Numbered from the stretch's first letter, positions 44,018 through 56,173 are shown. The stretch is DNA of 64,000 nt from Mesostigma viride (GCA_009746045.1 RPFO01000175.1:5929666-5993665); one strand, 5' to 3'. Notes: generated by a model not told the origin, from the letters alone. Made by a program: numbers and translations.

Positions 44018-45541
44018 GTCCGTCCGTCCATCGGTCGGTTGGTCGGTCGGTCGGTCGGTCGGTCAGTCAAGCAGTCGGTCAGTCAGTCAGCCAGTCAAAT
44101 ATACAGAGAGACCATCCTACCGACCGACCGATCCACCGACCGACCGACCGACCGACCGATCCACCGACCGACCGATCGACCGACCGACCGACCGACTGAC
44201 CGACCGACCAACCGACCGACCGACCGACCGACCGACCGACCGACCGACCGACCGACCGACCGACCGACCGACCGACCGACCGACCGACCGACCGACCGAC
44301 CGACCGACCGACCGACCGACCGACCGACCGACCGACCGACCGACCGACCGACCGACCGACCGACCGACCGACCGACCGACCGACCGACCGACCGACCGAC
44401 CGACCGACCGACCGACCGACCGACGACCGACCGACCGACCGACCACCGACCGACCGACCGACCGACCGACCGACCGACCGACCGACCGACCGACCCACCC
44501 ACCCACCCACCCACCGACCCACCGACCCACCGACCGACCGACTGACCGACCGACCGACGCACCCACCCACCCACCGACCGACCCACCGACCGACCTACCG
44601 ACCGACTGACCGACTGACCCACCCACCGACCGACCGACCGACCGACCGACCGACCGACCGACCGACCGACCGACCGACCGACCGACCGACCGACCGACCG
44701 ACCGACCGACCGACCGACCGACCGACCGACCGACCGACCGACCGACCGACCGACCGACGGACGGACGGACGGACGGACGGACGGACGGACGGACGGACGG
44801 ACGGACGGACGGACGGACGGACGGACGGACGGACGGACGGACGGACGGACGGACGGACGGACGGACGGACCGCCCGCCCGCCCGCCCCCCGCCCGCCCGC
44901 CCGCCCGCCCGCCCGCCCGCCCGCCCGCCCGCCCGCCCGCCCGCCCGCCCGCCCGCCCGCCCGCCCGCCCGCCCGCCCGCCCGCCCGCCCGCCCGCCCGC
45001 CCGCCCCCCGCCCGCCCGACGGACGGACCGACCAACCGACCGACCGACCGACCGACCGACCGACCCACCGACCGACCCACCCACCGACCCACCCACCACC
45101 GACCGACCCACCGACCGACCGACCGACCGACCGACCGACCGACCGACCGACCGACCGACCGACCGACCGACCGACCGACCGACCGACCGACCGACCGACC
45201 GACCGACCGACCGACCGACCGACCGACCGACCGACCGACCGACCGACCGACCGACCGACCGACCGACCGACCGACCGACCGACCAACCGACCAACCGACC
45301 GACCAGCCGACCGACCGTTTGTCTGTCCGACGAATGGATGGATGGATGGATGGATGGATGGATGGATGGATGGATGGATGGATGGATGGATGGATGGATG
45401 GATGGATGGATGGATGGATTGATGGATGGATGGATGGACGGATGGACGGATGGACGGATGGACGGATGGACGGATGGACGGATGGACGGATGGACGGATG
45501 GACGGATGGACGGATGGACGGATGGACGGATGGACGGATGG

Positions 45542-45577
<36 letters not shown>

Positions 45578-45900
45578 ACGGACGGACGGACGGACGGACG
45601 GACGGACGGACGGACGGACGGACGGACGGACGGACGGACGGACGGACGGACGGACGGACGGACGGACGGACGGACGGACGGACGGACGGACGGACGGACG
45701 GACGGACGGACGGACGGACGGACGGACGGACGGACGGACGGACGGACGGACGGACGGACGGACGGACGGATGGATGGATGGATGGATGGATGGATGGATG
45801 GATGGATGGATGGATGGACATGCGGGCGTGCGGGTGTGAGCCTGTGTGTGCGTGCGTGCGGGCAGGCGTGCAGGCAGGCCGGTAGGCCGGCAGGCAGACA
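44018..45900. repeat. Compound tetranucleotide satellite (CCGA, CGGA, CCGC, GGAT, GGAC), ~1.9 kb
   Basis: Blocks in order: GGTC/GTCA (44,030-44,090), CCGA with CCCA interruptions (44,118-44,757), CGGA (44,757-44,870), CCGC (44,870-45,018), CCGA again (45,020-45,315), GGAT (45,333-45,420), an alternating GGAC-GGAT octamer (45,435-45,540), GGAC (45,575-45,768), GGAT (45,768-45,818), then GCGTGCGGGCAGG-like decay. Lies in the intron between exons 16 and 17. Long ORFs here (PTDR, RSVG, PSVR repeats) are spurious. Confidence 0.95.
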
Positions 45901-46133
45901 GGCAATACGTCCATCAGTCGGCAAGAGACTCAGTTCGTCGGTCAGTCCACCAGCTGCGGCAAGTTCTACCTGGAGGATACACTTCTTCTGCCGCAGAGTC
46001 TGCTCAGGAATGAGGCCGACGGGGGCCATCGAATATTGGCCAGCCTAGCTGCGTTGCCTCGCATGCGGCGGGCTGGGGACTTGGAGCTGGCAGGAGGGCC
46101 TGGTTTTTGCCGGTGCAGAGAAGCTGTCACATA

Positions 46134-46316
46134 TCAAGAAGTTACCGGACATGGAGTGATATAGACAGACTGTGGAACTGATGGGGGCCAGGGCGTTGTG
46201 GGGAAGACTTTAGGCGGGCCCTCTAGCCAAGGCTGCTCCTGGAGTTCGCATATTTGGTCAACAATATGCAAAGTGTGTTCAGCTTGAGGAGACCTTTCCA
46301 AGGCCATGCTGACCAC
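46134..46316 (-). CDS. Candidate 3'-terminal exon of the ankyrin gene
   Basis: After a good acceptor (GGCCTTTTACAG) a phase-0 frame of 60 residues starts VVSMALERSPQAEHTLHIVD and ends VYITPCPVTS and TGA. Phase matches the ankyrin exons. A homologous reading frame (STPWPQTVPQSVYITPCPVTS) is preserved at ~52,910-52,985 in a duplicated intron segment, though there it reads on past the stop. Protein-like composition and phase are the only support. Confidence 0.35.
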   Translation of the reverse strand: MVSMALERSPQAEHTLHIVDQICELQEQPWLEGPPKVFPTTPWPPSVPQSVYITPCPVTS

Positions 46317-47084
46317 CTGTAAAAGGCCAAGGATGCTAAAGTTATCAGGTCCCAAAGTCTTGCCGCCGGACGGCGCGGTCGTACCAAGCTTTAGAGTTCC
46401 TTAGGGGCCTATGGTCCTGGACGCGCGGCATGTCAGCCTTGCGTGGCTGATCTGGACATCACGTGACTCAGTGATCCATAGGACCAACGGTACCTAGGTC
46501 AGCCTGCCTGCCAGAAGCGGAGCGCTGTACGGGATCTCAAGGCAGGAGCCTTGCGGGCCAGTCTCCCACGACTTGCCAGTATCTGTACGAAGGCTTTGGC
46601 TGGTCAGAAGCAACTAGGTCAGACTGTGGTATCAGAAAGCTACAAGTCTGAGCAGGCATGGTAGCGGCCATCCGCGGTGGTAGCGGTCATCCGCGGTGGT
46701 CCTGAGCCAAGGAGGAAGAAGGAAGGGATCATTGCTGGCCATGGCAATGGCCTACGTAGTCTTTCCCGAGCGACCGAGCACATGGCGCTAGCATGTGGCC
46801 TCTGGGCGGCTACCGTTGTGAGGGCGATGGAGTTGCTGGTTGCGGCAAGGCTAAGCCTCCCAGTGGAAAGACCAAGAAGCTCACAAGTGCACGCTGGTGC
46901 ACTTAAATCCTGGACTCTAGTCTTGGGGATTGGAGGTGAAGACCCAGGTCTAACTTCTGCTATTGCCTTTCACCGATTCTTCCCCTTGATGTGAAAGAGC
47001 AGGGGACGCTTGAGGTGCGCAGCTTCCCATGACATCCCATGGAAAGCGATGCTGGATCAGAATGGTGAAAGCGCCAATACTGAC

Positions 47085-47183
47085 CTCATCTCTGGCCTTG
47101 AGGTCCGCACCCTTTGCGATGAGGTGCTGAACAATACCGAGACGGCCGCGGTATGCCGCCAGGTGCAGGGGGGTATACCCAGC
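47085..47183 (-). CDS. Ankyrin exon 16 (type A, copy 1)
   Basis: AGYTPLHLAAYRGRLGIVQH...LKARDE, 33 codons. Donor GTCAGT. GRL replaces GHL. Confidence 0.85.
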
Positions 47184-47737
47184 CTGCAGGCAGCACCGCA
47201 AAGGACCCGTGAAACATAAGCCAACAGCACCCGCATGCGCATGCCATTCGTAGCCATACACCATGGGGAAGACAGAATAGCACGCCGGCCAAGGGTAATG
47301 CTTGCAAAGAAGTTGCAGCGCCTCACAGTTGCAGAGCTGGTGTCATGATCTGGTAGCGCCCGCGTCACACTAAGCAAGCATCACGCAGCTAAGAAGACTT
47401 TCTTAGTTCACCAACCATACGAATGGAGCATGGTAAGGGTTGCTGCATTTCTTTCGTCGCAGGCAGAGCACTCTTTGCATGCACCATTGACAGTGTGTAT
47501 GTGCTATGCAGGTTGCCAGCCAAATAATGACGCTGGGACCTTGGATGGACAGAGCCCGTTCATTCATGACGACACCAGAACAGGTACAGGTTTGAGATCC
47601 CAACCCTTGCCAACATACTTCGTCGACCTCCAAAAAAATAAATGCGACAAGCTAGTCAGATCTCAACAGCACAAGCATGTCCCCTCCTCCACGCTCGAGC
47701 AGGAAGTGCGCTGGCAAAAGCATGACCAGAAGCTCAC

Positions 47738-47836
47738 CTCATTCTTGGCATCGGGGTCTGCGCCCCTCGCGATGAGGTGCTGGACGATATCTAGATGGCC
47801 AGCCAGTGTTGCTGCATGCAAGGGGGTCTCCGCACC
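47738..47836 (-). CDS. Ankyrin exon 15 (type B, copy 2)
   Basis: GAETPLHAATLAGHLDIVQH...PDAKNE, 33 codons. Donor GTGAGC. The GGGC array lies upstream in transcript direction. Confidence 0.87.
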
Positions 47837-47984
47837 CTGCAGAAAGATAACGTCCCGCAAAAGGTGCAGCAACCCACGGATTTGTCATCAAGGCACTGTA
47901 TGCAAGCATAGTCAGCCAGTCCGTCCATCCGTCCATCCGACCGTCCGTCAGAGTATATAGAAATACAATTGGATATTCAGACAC

Positions 47985-48345
47985 TCAGACAGACCAACAG
48001 ACAGACCAACAGACAGACCTACTGACCGACCGACGGAGGGACAGACAGATTGACGGACAGGCGGGCAGGCGGCGGCGGGCGGGCGGGCGGGCGGGCGGGC
48101 GGGCGAGCGGCGGGCGGGCGGGCGGGCGGGGGGCGGGCAGGCACGCGGGCGGACGGGCGGGCGCGCGGTCGGTCGGTCGGTCGGTCGGGCGGGCGGGCAG
48201 GCACGCGGGCGGACACGTGGGCGGGCGGGCGGGCGGGCGGGCGGGCGGGCGGGCGGGCGGGCGGGCGGGCGGGCAGGCAGTCGGTCGGGCAGTTGGGCGG
48301 GCAACTAGTCAGCCAAGTAGTCTGTCAGTCAGTAAGGAAGTCAGT
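47985..48345. repeat. GGGC/GGTC tetranucleotide satellite
   Basis: CAGACAGACC units, then GGGC-rich blocks (48,060-48,140 and 48,215-48,275) broken by GGCACGCGGGCGGAC and GGTC runs. Occupies the same position relative to ankyrin exon 15 as the other satellites do relative to exons 13 and 17. Confidence 0.9.
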
Positions 48346-48384
48346 CAGATGGTCACTCCACCAGCCGGCAAGCCAGCACGAAAC

Positions 48385-48545
48385 AACAACACGTTAAAAG
48401 GATTGGGTGCAACGGTTGCAAGCTCAATGGAAAAAGTTACGGGAGTATGCTCTGGTACCAATAGACCCCTTCTGAGCCACCGCCTTCGAGACCCTATCCG
48501 TCTTATGCACCGCACTAAAGTTACGGGAGTATGCTCTGGTACCAA
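48385..48545. repeat. Short direct repeat AAAGTTACGGGAGTATGCTC
   Basis: AAAGTTACGGGAGTATGCTCTGGTACCAAT occurs at ~48,434 and ~48,520, within an intronic segment homologous to 51,195-51,240. Confidence 0.7.
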
Positions 48546-49028
48546 TGCTTGTCGACGCGACCAAGATTCTCAGGCCAAAAGCCCCATGCGTGGAGGAGCT
48601 CATGCCGCTGGCTGGACGAGGCTAGAGCACAAGGCTTTGCCTCCCAGACATTGTGGGCCGGCCGGCCAGCCTCAAACCCACAACTCGGACAAGTGTGAGT
48701 TATCCGAAAGCTCCGCACCACCGCGCATAACCATGGTTGCCGCTCATCTGTCCTCATCCAGCAGAAGAAAGTGGCGGGCGGCAGAAGAAAGCGGCGGCTA
48801 CTTCACCCGCGAGCCACTTGTTTCTGACGCCCGCCAGCGCTCAGGCGGCCGCGGTCAAGGGCCATTGAGGCCGATGATCACATGCTCCATTGGGTTTTCA
48901 TTTGGCCTACTGCACTTCATTGACATCTTGTGGCGACCCTGGCAAAGCAAGGAGCGTCCTCCAGCGCTGGCCATGACATCCCATGGAAAGCGATGCTGGA
49001 TCAAAATGGTGAAAGCGCCAATACTGAC

Positions 49029-49127
49029 CTCATCTCTGGCCTTGAGTTCCGCACCCTTTGCGATGAGGTGCTGAACAATACCGAGATGGCCGTGGTATGC
49101 CGCCAGGTGCAGGGGGGTATACCCAGC
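49029..49127 (-). CDS. Ankyrin exon 14 (type A, copy 2)
   Basis: AGYTPLHLAAYHGHLGIVQH...LKARDE, 33 codons. Donor GTCAGT. Confidence 0.87.
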
Positions 49128-49757
49128 CTGCAGGCAGCACCGCAAAGGACCCGTGAAACATTAGCCAACAGCACCCGCATGAGCATGCCATTCGTAGCCA
49201 TACACCATGGGGAAGACACAATAGCACGCCGGCCAAGGGTAATGCTTGCAAAGAAGTTGCAGCGCCTCACAGTTGCAGAGCTGGTGTCATGATCTGGTAG
49301 TGCCCACCTCACACTACGCTAGCATCACGCAACTAAGAAGACCTTCTTAGATCACCAACCGCCCAAGTGGGGGATGGCGAGGGTTGCTGCATTTCTTTCG
49401 TCGCAGGCAGAGCATCCTCGCATGCACCGTCGACCGTGTGTACATGCTATGTATGCAGGAAGTCAGCCAGCTATTGAGGGTGGGACTTTGCGTGGACAGA
49501 ACACGTTGATTCATGCCGACACCAAAACAGGTTACGAGAACAGGGTTTGAGAAGCCAACCCTTGCCAACATACTTCGTTGACCTCCAATAAAAATAAGTG
49601 CGACAAGCAAGTAGGATCTCAACAGCACAAGCTAACAGCCCACTCAAGCACGCTGTCGGCTATTAACACCCACAAGCATGATGGATCTTAATAGCCGCTC
49701 CCCTCCTCAACGCATCCAGCTGTTAGCGTGCTGCCACAAGCATGACCAGAAGTTTAC

Positions 49758-49856
49758 CTCGCTCCTGGCCTCGGGGTCTGCGCCGCTCGCGATGAGATGC
49801 TGGACGATATCATGACGTCCACCCTGTGTTGCTGAATGCAGGGGGGTGTCCCTACC
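49758..49856 (-). CDS. Ankyrin exon 13 (type B, copy 3)
   Basis: GRDTPLHSATQGGRHDIVQH...PEARSE, 33 codons. Donor GTAAAC. About 115 bp upstream in transcript direction lies the ACAGACAA array. Confidence 0.85.
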
Positions 49857-49959
49857 CTGCAGTGAGACAAAGGCCCCGCAAAAGGTGCAGCAACCCACGG
49901 ATTTGTTGTAATGCCTTGGAAGCATAGTCTATGCGTCTGTCCGTTGGACATGCATACAG

Positions 49960-50950
49960 ACAGTCAGACAGTTAGACAGACAAACAGACAAACAGACAAA
50001 CAGACAAACAGACAAACAGACAAACAGACAAACAGACAAACAGACAAACAGACAAACAGACAAACAGACAAACAGACAAACAGACAAACAGACAAACAGA
50101 CAAACAGACAAACAGACAAACAGACAAACAGACAAACAGACAAACAGACAAACACACAAACAGACAAACAGACAAACAGACAAACAGACAAACAGACAAA
50201 CAGACAAACAGACAAACAGACAAACAGACAAACAGACAAACAGACAAACAGACAAACAGACAAACAGACAAACAGACAAACAGACAAACAGACAAACAGA
50301 CAAACAGACAAACAGACAAACAGACAAACAGACAAACAGACAAACAGACAAACAGACAAACAGACAAACAGACAAACAGACAAACAGACAAACAGACAAA
50401 CAGACAAACAGACAAACAGACAAACAGACAAACAGACAAACAGACAAACAGACAAACAGACAAACAGACAAACAGACAAACAGACAAACAGACAAACAGA
50501 CAAACAGACAAACAGACAAACAGACAAACAGACAAACAGACAAACAGACAAACAGACAAACAGACAAACAGACAAACAGACAAACAGACAAACAGACAAA
50601 CAGACAAACAGACAAACAGACAAACAGACAAACAGACAAACAGACAAACAGACAAACAGACAAACAGACAAACAGACAAACAGACAAACAGACAAACAGA
50701 CAAACAGACAAACAGACAAACAGACAAACAGACAAACAGACAAACAGACAAACAGACAAACAGACAAACAGACAAACAGACAAACAGACAAACAGACAAA
50801 CAGACAAACAGACAAACAGACAAACTGACAAACAGACAAACAGACAAACAGACAAACAGACAAACAGGCAAACAGGCAAACAGGCAAACAGGCAAACAGA
50901 CAAACAGACAAACAGACAAACAGACAAACAGACAAACAGACAAACAGACA
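49960..50950. repeat. (ACAGACAA)n octanucleotide array, ~0.98 kb
   Basis: About 120 units with few variants: CAAACACA near 50,152, CTGACAAA near 50,825, and four GGCAAACA units at 50,866-50,900. Open frames of TDKQTNRQ or CLFVCLSV repeats are spurious. Lies in the intron upstream (transcript direction) of exon 13. Confidence 0.95.
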
Positions 50951-52094
50951 TAACTATACGACGGACAGAAGGACGGACGGACAGGCTGGGGCGGGCCGGC
51001 CAGCGGGCGGGTGGGCGGGCGGGTGGTCGGGCCATCCATCCCTCCGTCCGCCCGCCAATCCCTCCGTCAGGCAACAATTCAAGTCAGTCGGTAATGGAGT
51101 CAGTCAGTCCACCAGCCGGTAAGCCAGCATGAAGCTAGAACAGATCTAAGAATCGGGTGGAACGCCCCCCAGCCCATTGGAAAAATACCCTACAAGCATA
51201 TACCCTACAAGCATATGCTATGGTGCTACTGCTTTAGATTATGAAGCAAAGCCAAGATTCTCAGGCCAAAAGCTCCCCGCGGTGTAGCTCCTGCCCGTGC
51301 CTGGCAGAGGCTAGAGCAAAAGGCTCTAACTCCCAGAAATCGTGGGCTCAATGGGCTCTCAGGCCAGCCCCTAACCCACGACTTGGACAAGTGTTTGATG
51401 TACGAAAGCCCCGCACCAACGCGCTTAACCACAGAAGCTGCTAATCTATTATCATCCCACAACGCCGCGGAAGAAAATAGCTGCTTCGTTACCCGTCAGC
51501 CGATATCTGTGATGGCTGCGCGAGTCGGGTGCCCCATCGCTGCTGCGTTGCAATGGCAAGTTCTACTTGGAGGATACACTCCTTCTGCCGCAGAGTCCGC
51601 TCAGGAATGGGGCCGACGGGGCATCGAATATTGGCCAGCCCGCATTGCCTCGCATGTGGCGGGATGGGGACTTGGAGCTGGCAGGAGGGCCTAGTTCTGG
51701 CTGGTGCAGAGCAGCTGGCAAATATCAAGAAGTTACGGGACATGGAGTGATGTAGACAGACAGTGGAACCGTTGGGGGCCAGGGCGTGGTGGGGAAGACT
51801 CTAGCGGGCCCTGTAGCGAAGGCTACTCCTGGACTCAATTCCAATATAAGCCTTGGAGTTTGGAATGTGAAGTCCCATGTCTAACCTGTGCCATAGCCTT
51901 TCCCTGATTCTTCCACTTGATGTAGGAGAATAGGGGAAGCTTGATGTGAAGACCCATGTCTAACCTGTGCCATTGCCTTTCCCTGATTCTTTCCCTTGAT
52001 GTGAAAGAGCAGGGGAGGCTTGAGGTGCGCAGCTTCCCATGACATCCCATGGAAAGCGATGCTGGATCAGAATGGTGAAAGCCCCAATACTGAC

Positions 52095-52193
52095 CTTATC
52101 TCTGGCCCTGAGGTCCGCACCGCTTGCGATGAGGTGCTGAACAATACCGAGATGGCCGTGGTATGCCGCCAGGTGCAGGGGGGTATACCCAGC
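52095..52193 (-). CDS. Ankyrin exon 12 (type A, copy 3)
   Basis: AGYTPLHLAAYHGHLGIVQH...LRARDK, 33 codons. Donor GTCAGT. Nearly identical to the exons at 49,029 and 47,085, with ~400 bp of conserved intron on both sides. Confidence 0.87.
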
Positions 52194-52573
52194 CTGCAGG
52201 CAGCACCGTAAAGGTCCCGTGAAACATAAGCCAACAGCGCCCGCATGCGCATGCCATTCGTAGCCATACACCATGGGGAAGACAGAATAGCACGCCAGTC
52301 AAGGGTAATGCTTGCAAAGAAGTTGCAGCGCCTCACAGTTGCAGAGCTGGTGTCATGACCTGGTAGCGCCATATGCCCATACCTGAGAGCGCTTCCTTGC
52401 TGGCAGCAGCGATGGACTGCTGATAGCGTTCACAATTTATGCTACAGCACAAGCTGATGGCGCATTCAAGTACGCCATTGGCTTTTGACATGTCAAAATC
52501 CAGTTGTCGCCTTCTTGAAAAAAAAGAAAAAATCTGCATGCGGGCATAAAGATGACTAAGGCCAAGCGCTCAC

Positions 52574-52672
52574 CTCACTCCTGGCTTGAAGGTCGGCGCC
52601 GCTTGTAATGAGGAGCCGAACGACGTCAAGATGGCCCGCTTGTGATGCTAGATGCAGGGGGGTATGCCCATC
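52574..52672 (-). CDS. Ankyrin exon 11
   Basis: DGHTPLHLASQAGHLDVVRL...LQARSE, 33 codons. Donor GTGAGC. Confidence 0.87.
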
Positions 52673-53100
52673 CTGCAAAACATCGTCGTGGTCCAGGGAA
52701 ACACAATGCAGCGGCAGGATGCCGAAGTCCCTGTCACAAACACAGCGATTCGTAAGTGCTAGCATCTGCTTAGGTATGTGGCCGACAGGGCATAGAATTC
52801 TGGCCGGCCTGAAATGCCTCGCATGCGGCGGGATGGGGACTTGGAGCTGGCAGGAGGGCCTAGTTCTGGCTGGTGCAGAGCAGCTGGCACATAGCAAGAA
52901 GTTACGGGGCATGGAGTGATATAGACAGACTGTGGAACCGTTTGGGGCCAGGGCGTAGAGGAGAGGACTCTAGCAGGCCCTGTAGCTAAGGCTACTCCTG
53001 GACTCAAAATGGACTCAACACTCCAATTCAGTAGTTTAGAGTGTGAAGGCCCATGTCTATGTCCGGCTATGACAATTTTCTGATTCTTCCACTTGATCAA

Positions 53101-53620
53101 TGTCAGGAGACCCCTATAGTCGCGAGATCCTTCCAGAGGTCCTGTGTTCGAATCCCACTACTTTACCAAACATTCAATGAAACCTGGTTGTTATTCCGGC
53201 TATGAGGTGCTGGCACTATACGGAGGTCGAGAGGTCAGCCGTGGTCAACCTGGAGTTACCATTGCACGGCCTCCGCCTTGCGGACCCAGTGAGTAGTACT
53301 CCTGCTCACATTTGCCCCCCTGGGGCAAGCACAATTAGATAAGGCCTGCTGGTATAAATTGGGGAATTTCAGATACACTAGTACAGCACCGCTCTCCGGT
53401 AAAGAGCCTTTCTCGAAGTTGGACTATAGTTTGGAATGCCGTAGGATCGGGCGATCCCTCTAGCGCAGTTGGGCTATAGTTTGTTTAACTAGCTTCAAAC
53501 ATCTGGGATGCCTTATTAGGATCAGGAGATCAGGAGATCCCTCCAGTCATGAATGGTGATAGAGGTCCTGTGTTTGAATCCCAGTATTGTACCAAACATT
53601 CGATGAAAATGCATAGGAGA
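53101..53620 (+). repeat. tRNA-like short repeats, two copies
   Basis: 53,107-53,180 and 53,530-53,610 share GAGATCC(T/C)TCCAG, AGAGGTCCTGTGTT(C/T)GAATCCCA and TACCAAACATTC. GTTCGAATCC is a pol III B-box match. The first copy also shares CCTATAGTC with 31,310. Probably tRNA-derived SINE copies inside an ankyrin intron. Confidence 0.4.
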
Positions 53621-53803
53621 AGAAGCTTGAGATGCGGATCCTCAGCAGCAGCTGTCAAATCCGGATGCGCTGGCGGGCGCCAGCGCAGGGGTCTGCTGGA
53701 CACAAGTGAGGTGAAACCGCCATCCGGCGTTACCTAGGCCGCTCTAACTGGTCAGATTTAGGAGAAGTAGAAGTCTGTGTAGTAGGAGCCCCCAAACTCC
53801 CAC

Positions 53804-53902
53804 CAGAATCTTGGCATTGCAGTCCGCGCCGCTCGCGATGAGGCGCTGCACGATGTCACGATGGCCCTCTCCCGACGCAACGTGCAGCGGGGCACTTCCA
53901 AC
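53804..53902 (-). CDS. Ankyrin exon 10
   Basis: VGSAPLHVASGEGHRDIVQR...CNAKIL, 33 codons. Donor GTGGGA is weaker than most. Confidence 0.8.
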
Positions 53903-54905
53903 CTGTGCGCAGCAGTAGAAGTTCCCGTGAAATGTAGGCCGCCCAGCACCCACAGGCCAGGAACACATCACCACGCATGGATAGCAAAACATAGCATCAT
54001 AACATCAACTGATTGCAGAGCGATCTGAATGCCTCGCGGAAAAGAGAGAAATAGTCTACCGTGCCACAAGCAGTGCTAATCATGTTTTCGAATGCTGACA
54101 CAACAGGGGTGAAAGCATCATGACCAGACTGCTGCGCCATATTGCCCAACTACTGTGTAAATTCAAGGGTCCTTTCACTTGACCTACTTTTGGTGAGCTC
54201 ATGTTATCTGTGCCAATATGATCTAGCTGAAAGTGCGTGCATGTGCACCCTTTGCAACATAAAAACTACTTGAGATCACTCAGCTCCCAAGAAGACCAGC
54301 ATTTGATTGATACAATAAGTGGAGCCCTGCCACAAATGCAGCAGTTACAGTGGCCGTAAGGTTTCTCAGTCCGCACTCGGGAGCAAGAAACCTTATGCTG
54401 GGACCGCCCCCTTTGAGCCCTTTTGTACATAGGCAAAAGAAACAACCTGCTTCCCTAGAATGGAAGCCCACCTTTAATGGCGACCACCTTGCCCAGCCAA
54501 CCACTTCCTGGCTGGCATGGGTACGGGTGCCAGCACAAAACAATTTTTTTAAAGGGGGGGGCTAGACGGCGTTGTTTTCTCAGCCGAGCAGGTCAGTCAT
54601 AGATAAGATGAGCATCACTCACCAAATAGCTCGAACAGATAGCTCAGCATTTGCCACGCAAGACTCTCTCTCTGCTACGAATTTATGGCCACATGGCAAG
54701 TGTCCCATCAACAGCATGCGATGCCAGACACATAGACATACTAGTATGATATTACACTTAAATTGAAGCCCAGGGTCCCGTTGGTCCATATTACACAACG
54801 TTTCACTAGCGCAGCCTCAACTGGTTGGCCACAATATTTAATTGAACTTTTTTGTCGACACCTGCCAACGTATCAAGCGTGCGAGCGGCTGGGGGAAAAA
54901 CCGAG

Positions 54906-55005
54906 CTCGTTCCTGGCTTCCATGTCTGCACTGCTCGTGACAATGTGGCGAGCAACACCGAGATGGCCCGCCTCCCAACGCTAGGATCCCTGAGGGGCTC
55001 CCTAG
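54906..55005 (-). pseudogene. Decayed ankyrin exon (100 nt, frame broken, donor lost)
   Basis: The 3' two-thirds read GHLGVARHIVTSSADMEARNE, clear ankyrin sequence. From the CAG acceptor the frame is different, because the exon is 100 nt instead of 99 and a TAG lies in the ankyrin frame just upstream of GHL. The donor GAG|GT is replaced by GAG|CTCGG. If still spliced in, it would break the frame. Confidence 0.75.
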
Positions 55006-55215
55006 CTGCACACATCAATAAAGTGTCCGTGAATCACAGTCTGTGCGGCACTTTATGTACAGACATCGATGCATAAGTGACCACATGGTATGCACTCCAA
55101 CCTGACTGCTAGGAAACCGGTACATTGCTTTGAAGCAAACCTGGTATTCAGAAATAAGAAAAAGGTTCCACCCGCGGGATAGTACAAAAGTGGTTGACAG
55201 GAGCCCAAAGCTTAC

Positions 55216-55314
55216 CTCATTCCTGGCATTGACATCTGCACCGCGCGCGATGAGGTGCTGGACGATATCCAGATGACCCTTGGATGATGCTTTGTGCAGC
55301 AGGGTATTCCCACT
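55216..55314 (-). CDS. Ankyrin exon 8
   Basis: SGNTLLHKASSKGHLDIVQH...VNARNE, 33 codons. Donor GTAAGC. Confidence 0.85.
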
Positions 55315-56173
55315 CTGCACGCAGCAAAGACAAGGCCCCATGAAACGCAGACGGCACCCGACCATAAGCCCATATCGGGGCCCAGTAGGAGAGCACGGCG
55401 TGCAGCACACATTGACAACGTTACTGCTTGTGAGGCCAGCGGAAAGCTGACAGATTGTAATCAGGCGAGGGTATCCACCCACACATAGACAAGAATACTG
55501 CTAGAACATGGATGGCTGAAGTCATTGTCCATTGGAGTGCTTGCCTACCATGAGAAACAATTTCATTACAATCACTGCGTTCAGGTTTTATTATGGAGCC
55601 TAGCCCCACCATGAAAGATCCCACAAACAGTTGTCAAGCTGGCCATATCACCATGCTGGGGCCCAGCACATGCCCCCTGGTCCAAGCCTGTCTCTCAAGC
55701 AGCAGCGTGGTGAATGGGTGTATGGGAGCTGCAAAACGGCCTGCCACGAACCCTTGATACTTCAATCACCACAGAGGGGGGGGGGGGGGGCGGGGCACGT
55801 TCCACAGTAGGCACTACCGGCACACAGCCAGCCCCCTCTACTCCAGTCCAATGTAGCACAAGCACCGTACATGGTGTAGGTGACGGACAGTAGAGCTATG
55901 GTATAGGTGGCAGATCGGCTCCCTTTAATCCCACCTCAACGCAACTATAAAGTGAGCAAATAGCTCAACAAAGAAGAGCAAGGCTAAACGAACATGGACA
56001 CATCAGTGGTAATCACAATATGCCTCGTGCACTATCACCACCACAAAGGATAAATATTTGGGCGCAAGCTCTAATGCCGTTTTAATGCCTCATGACCCAT
56101 CAGCAAAAAGGGGCCGTAATCGTGTGGGGTGAAACAAACACCGTTGGCCCGTTACACTTGGATCGGAACGGAC

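Noticed and set aside
44095-46048. ORFs of 137-644 codons with RSVG, PTDR, PSVR or MDGR repeats
   Set aside because: Generated by the compound tetranucleotide satellite in an ankyrin intron.
49911-51077. ORFs of 305-382 codons (TDKQTNRQ or CLFVCLSV)
   Set aside because: Generated by the ACAGACAA array. The Cys-rich appearance is an artefact.
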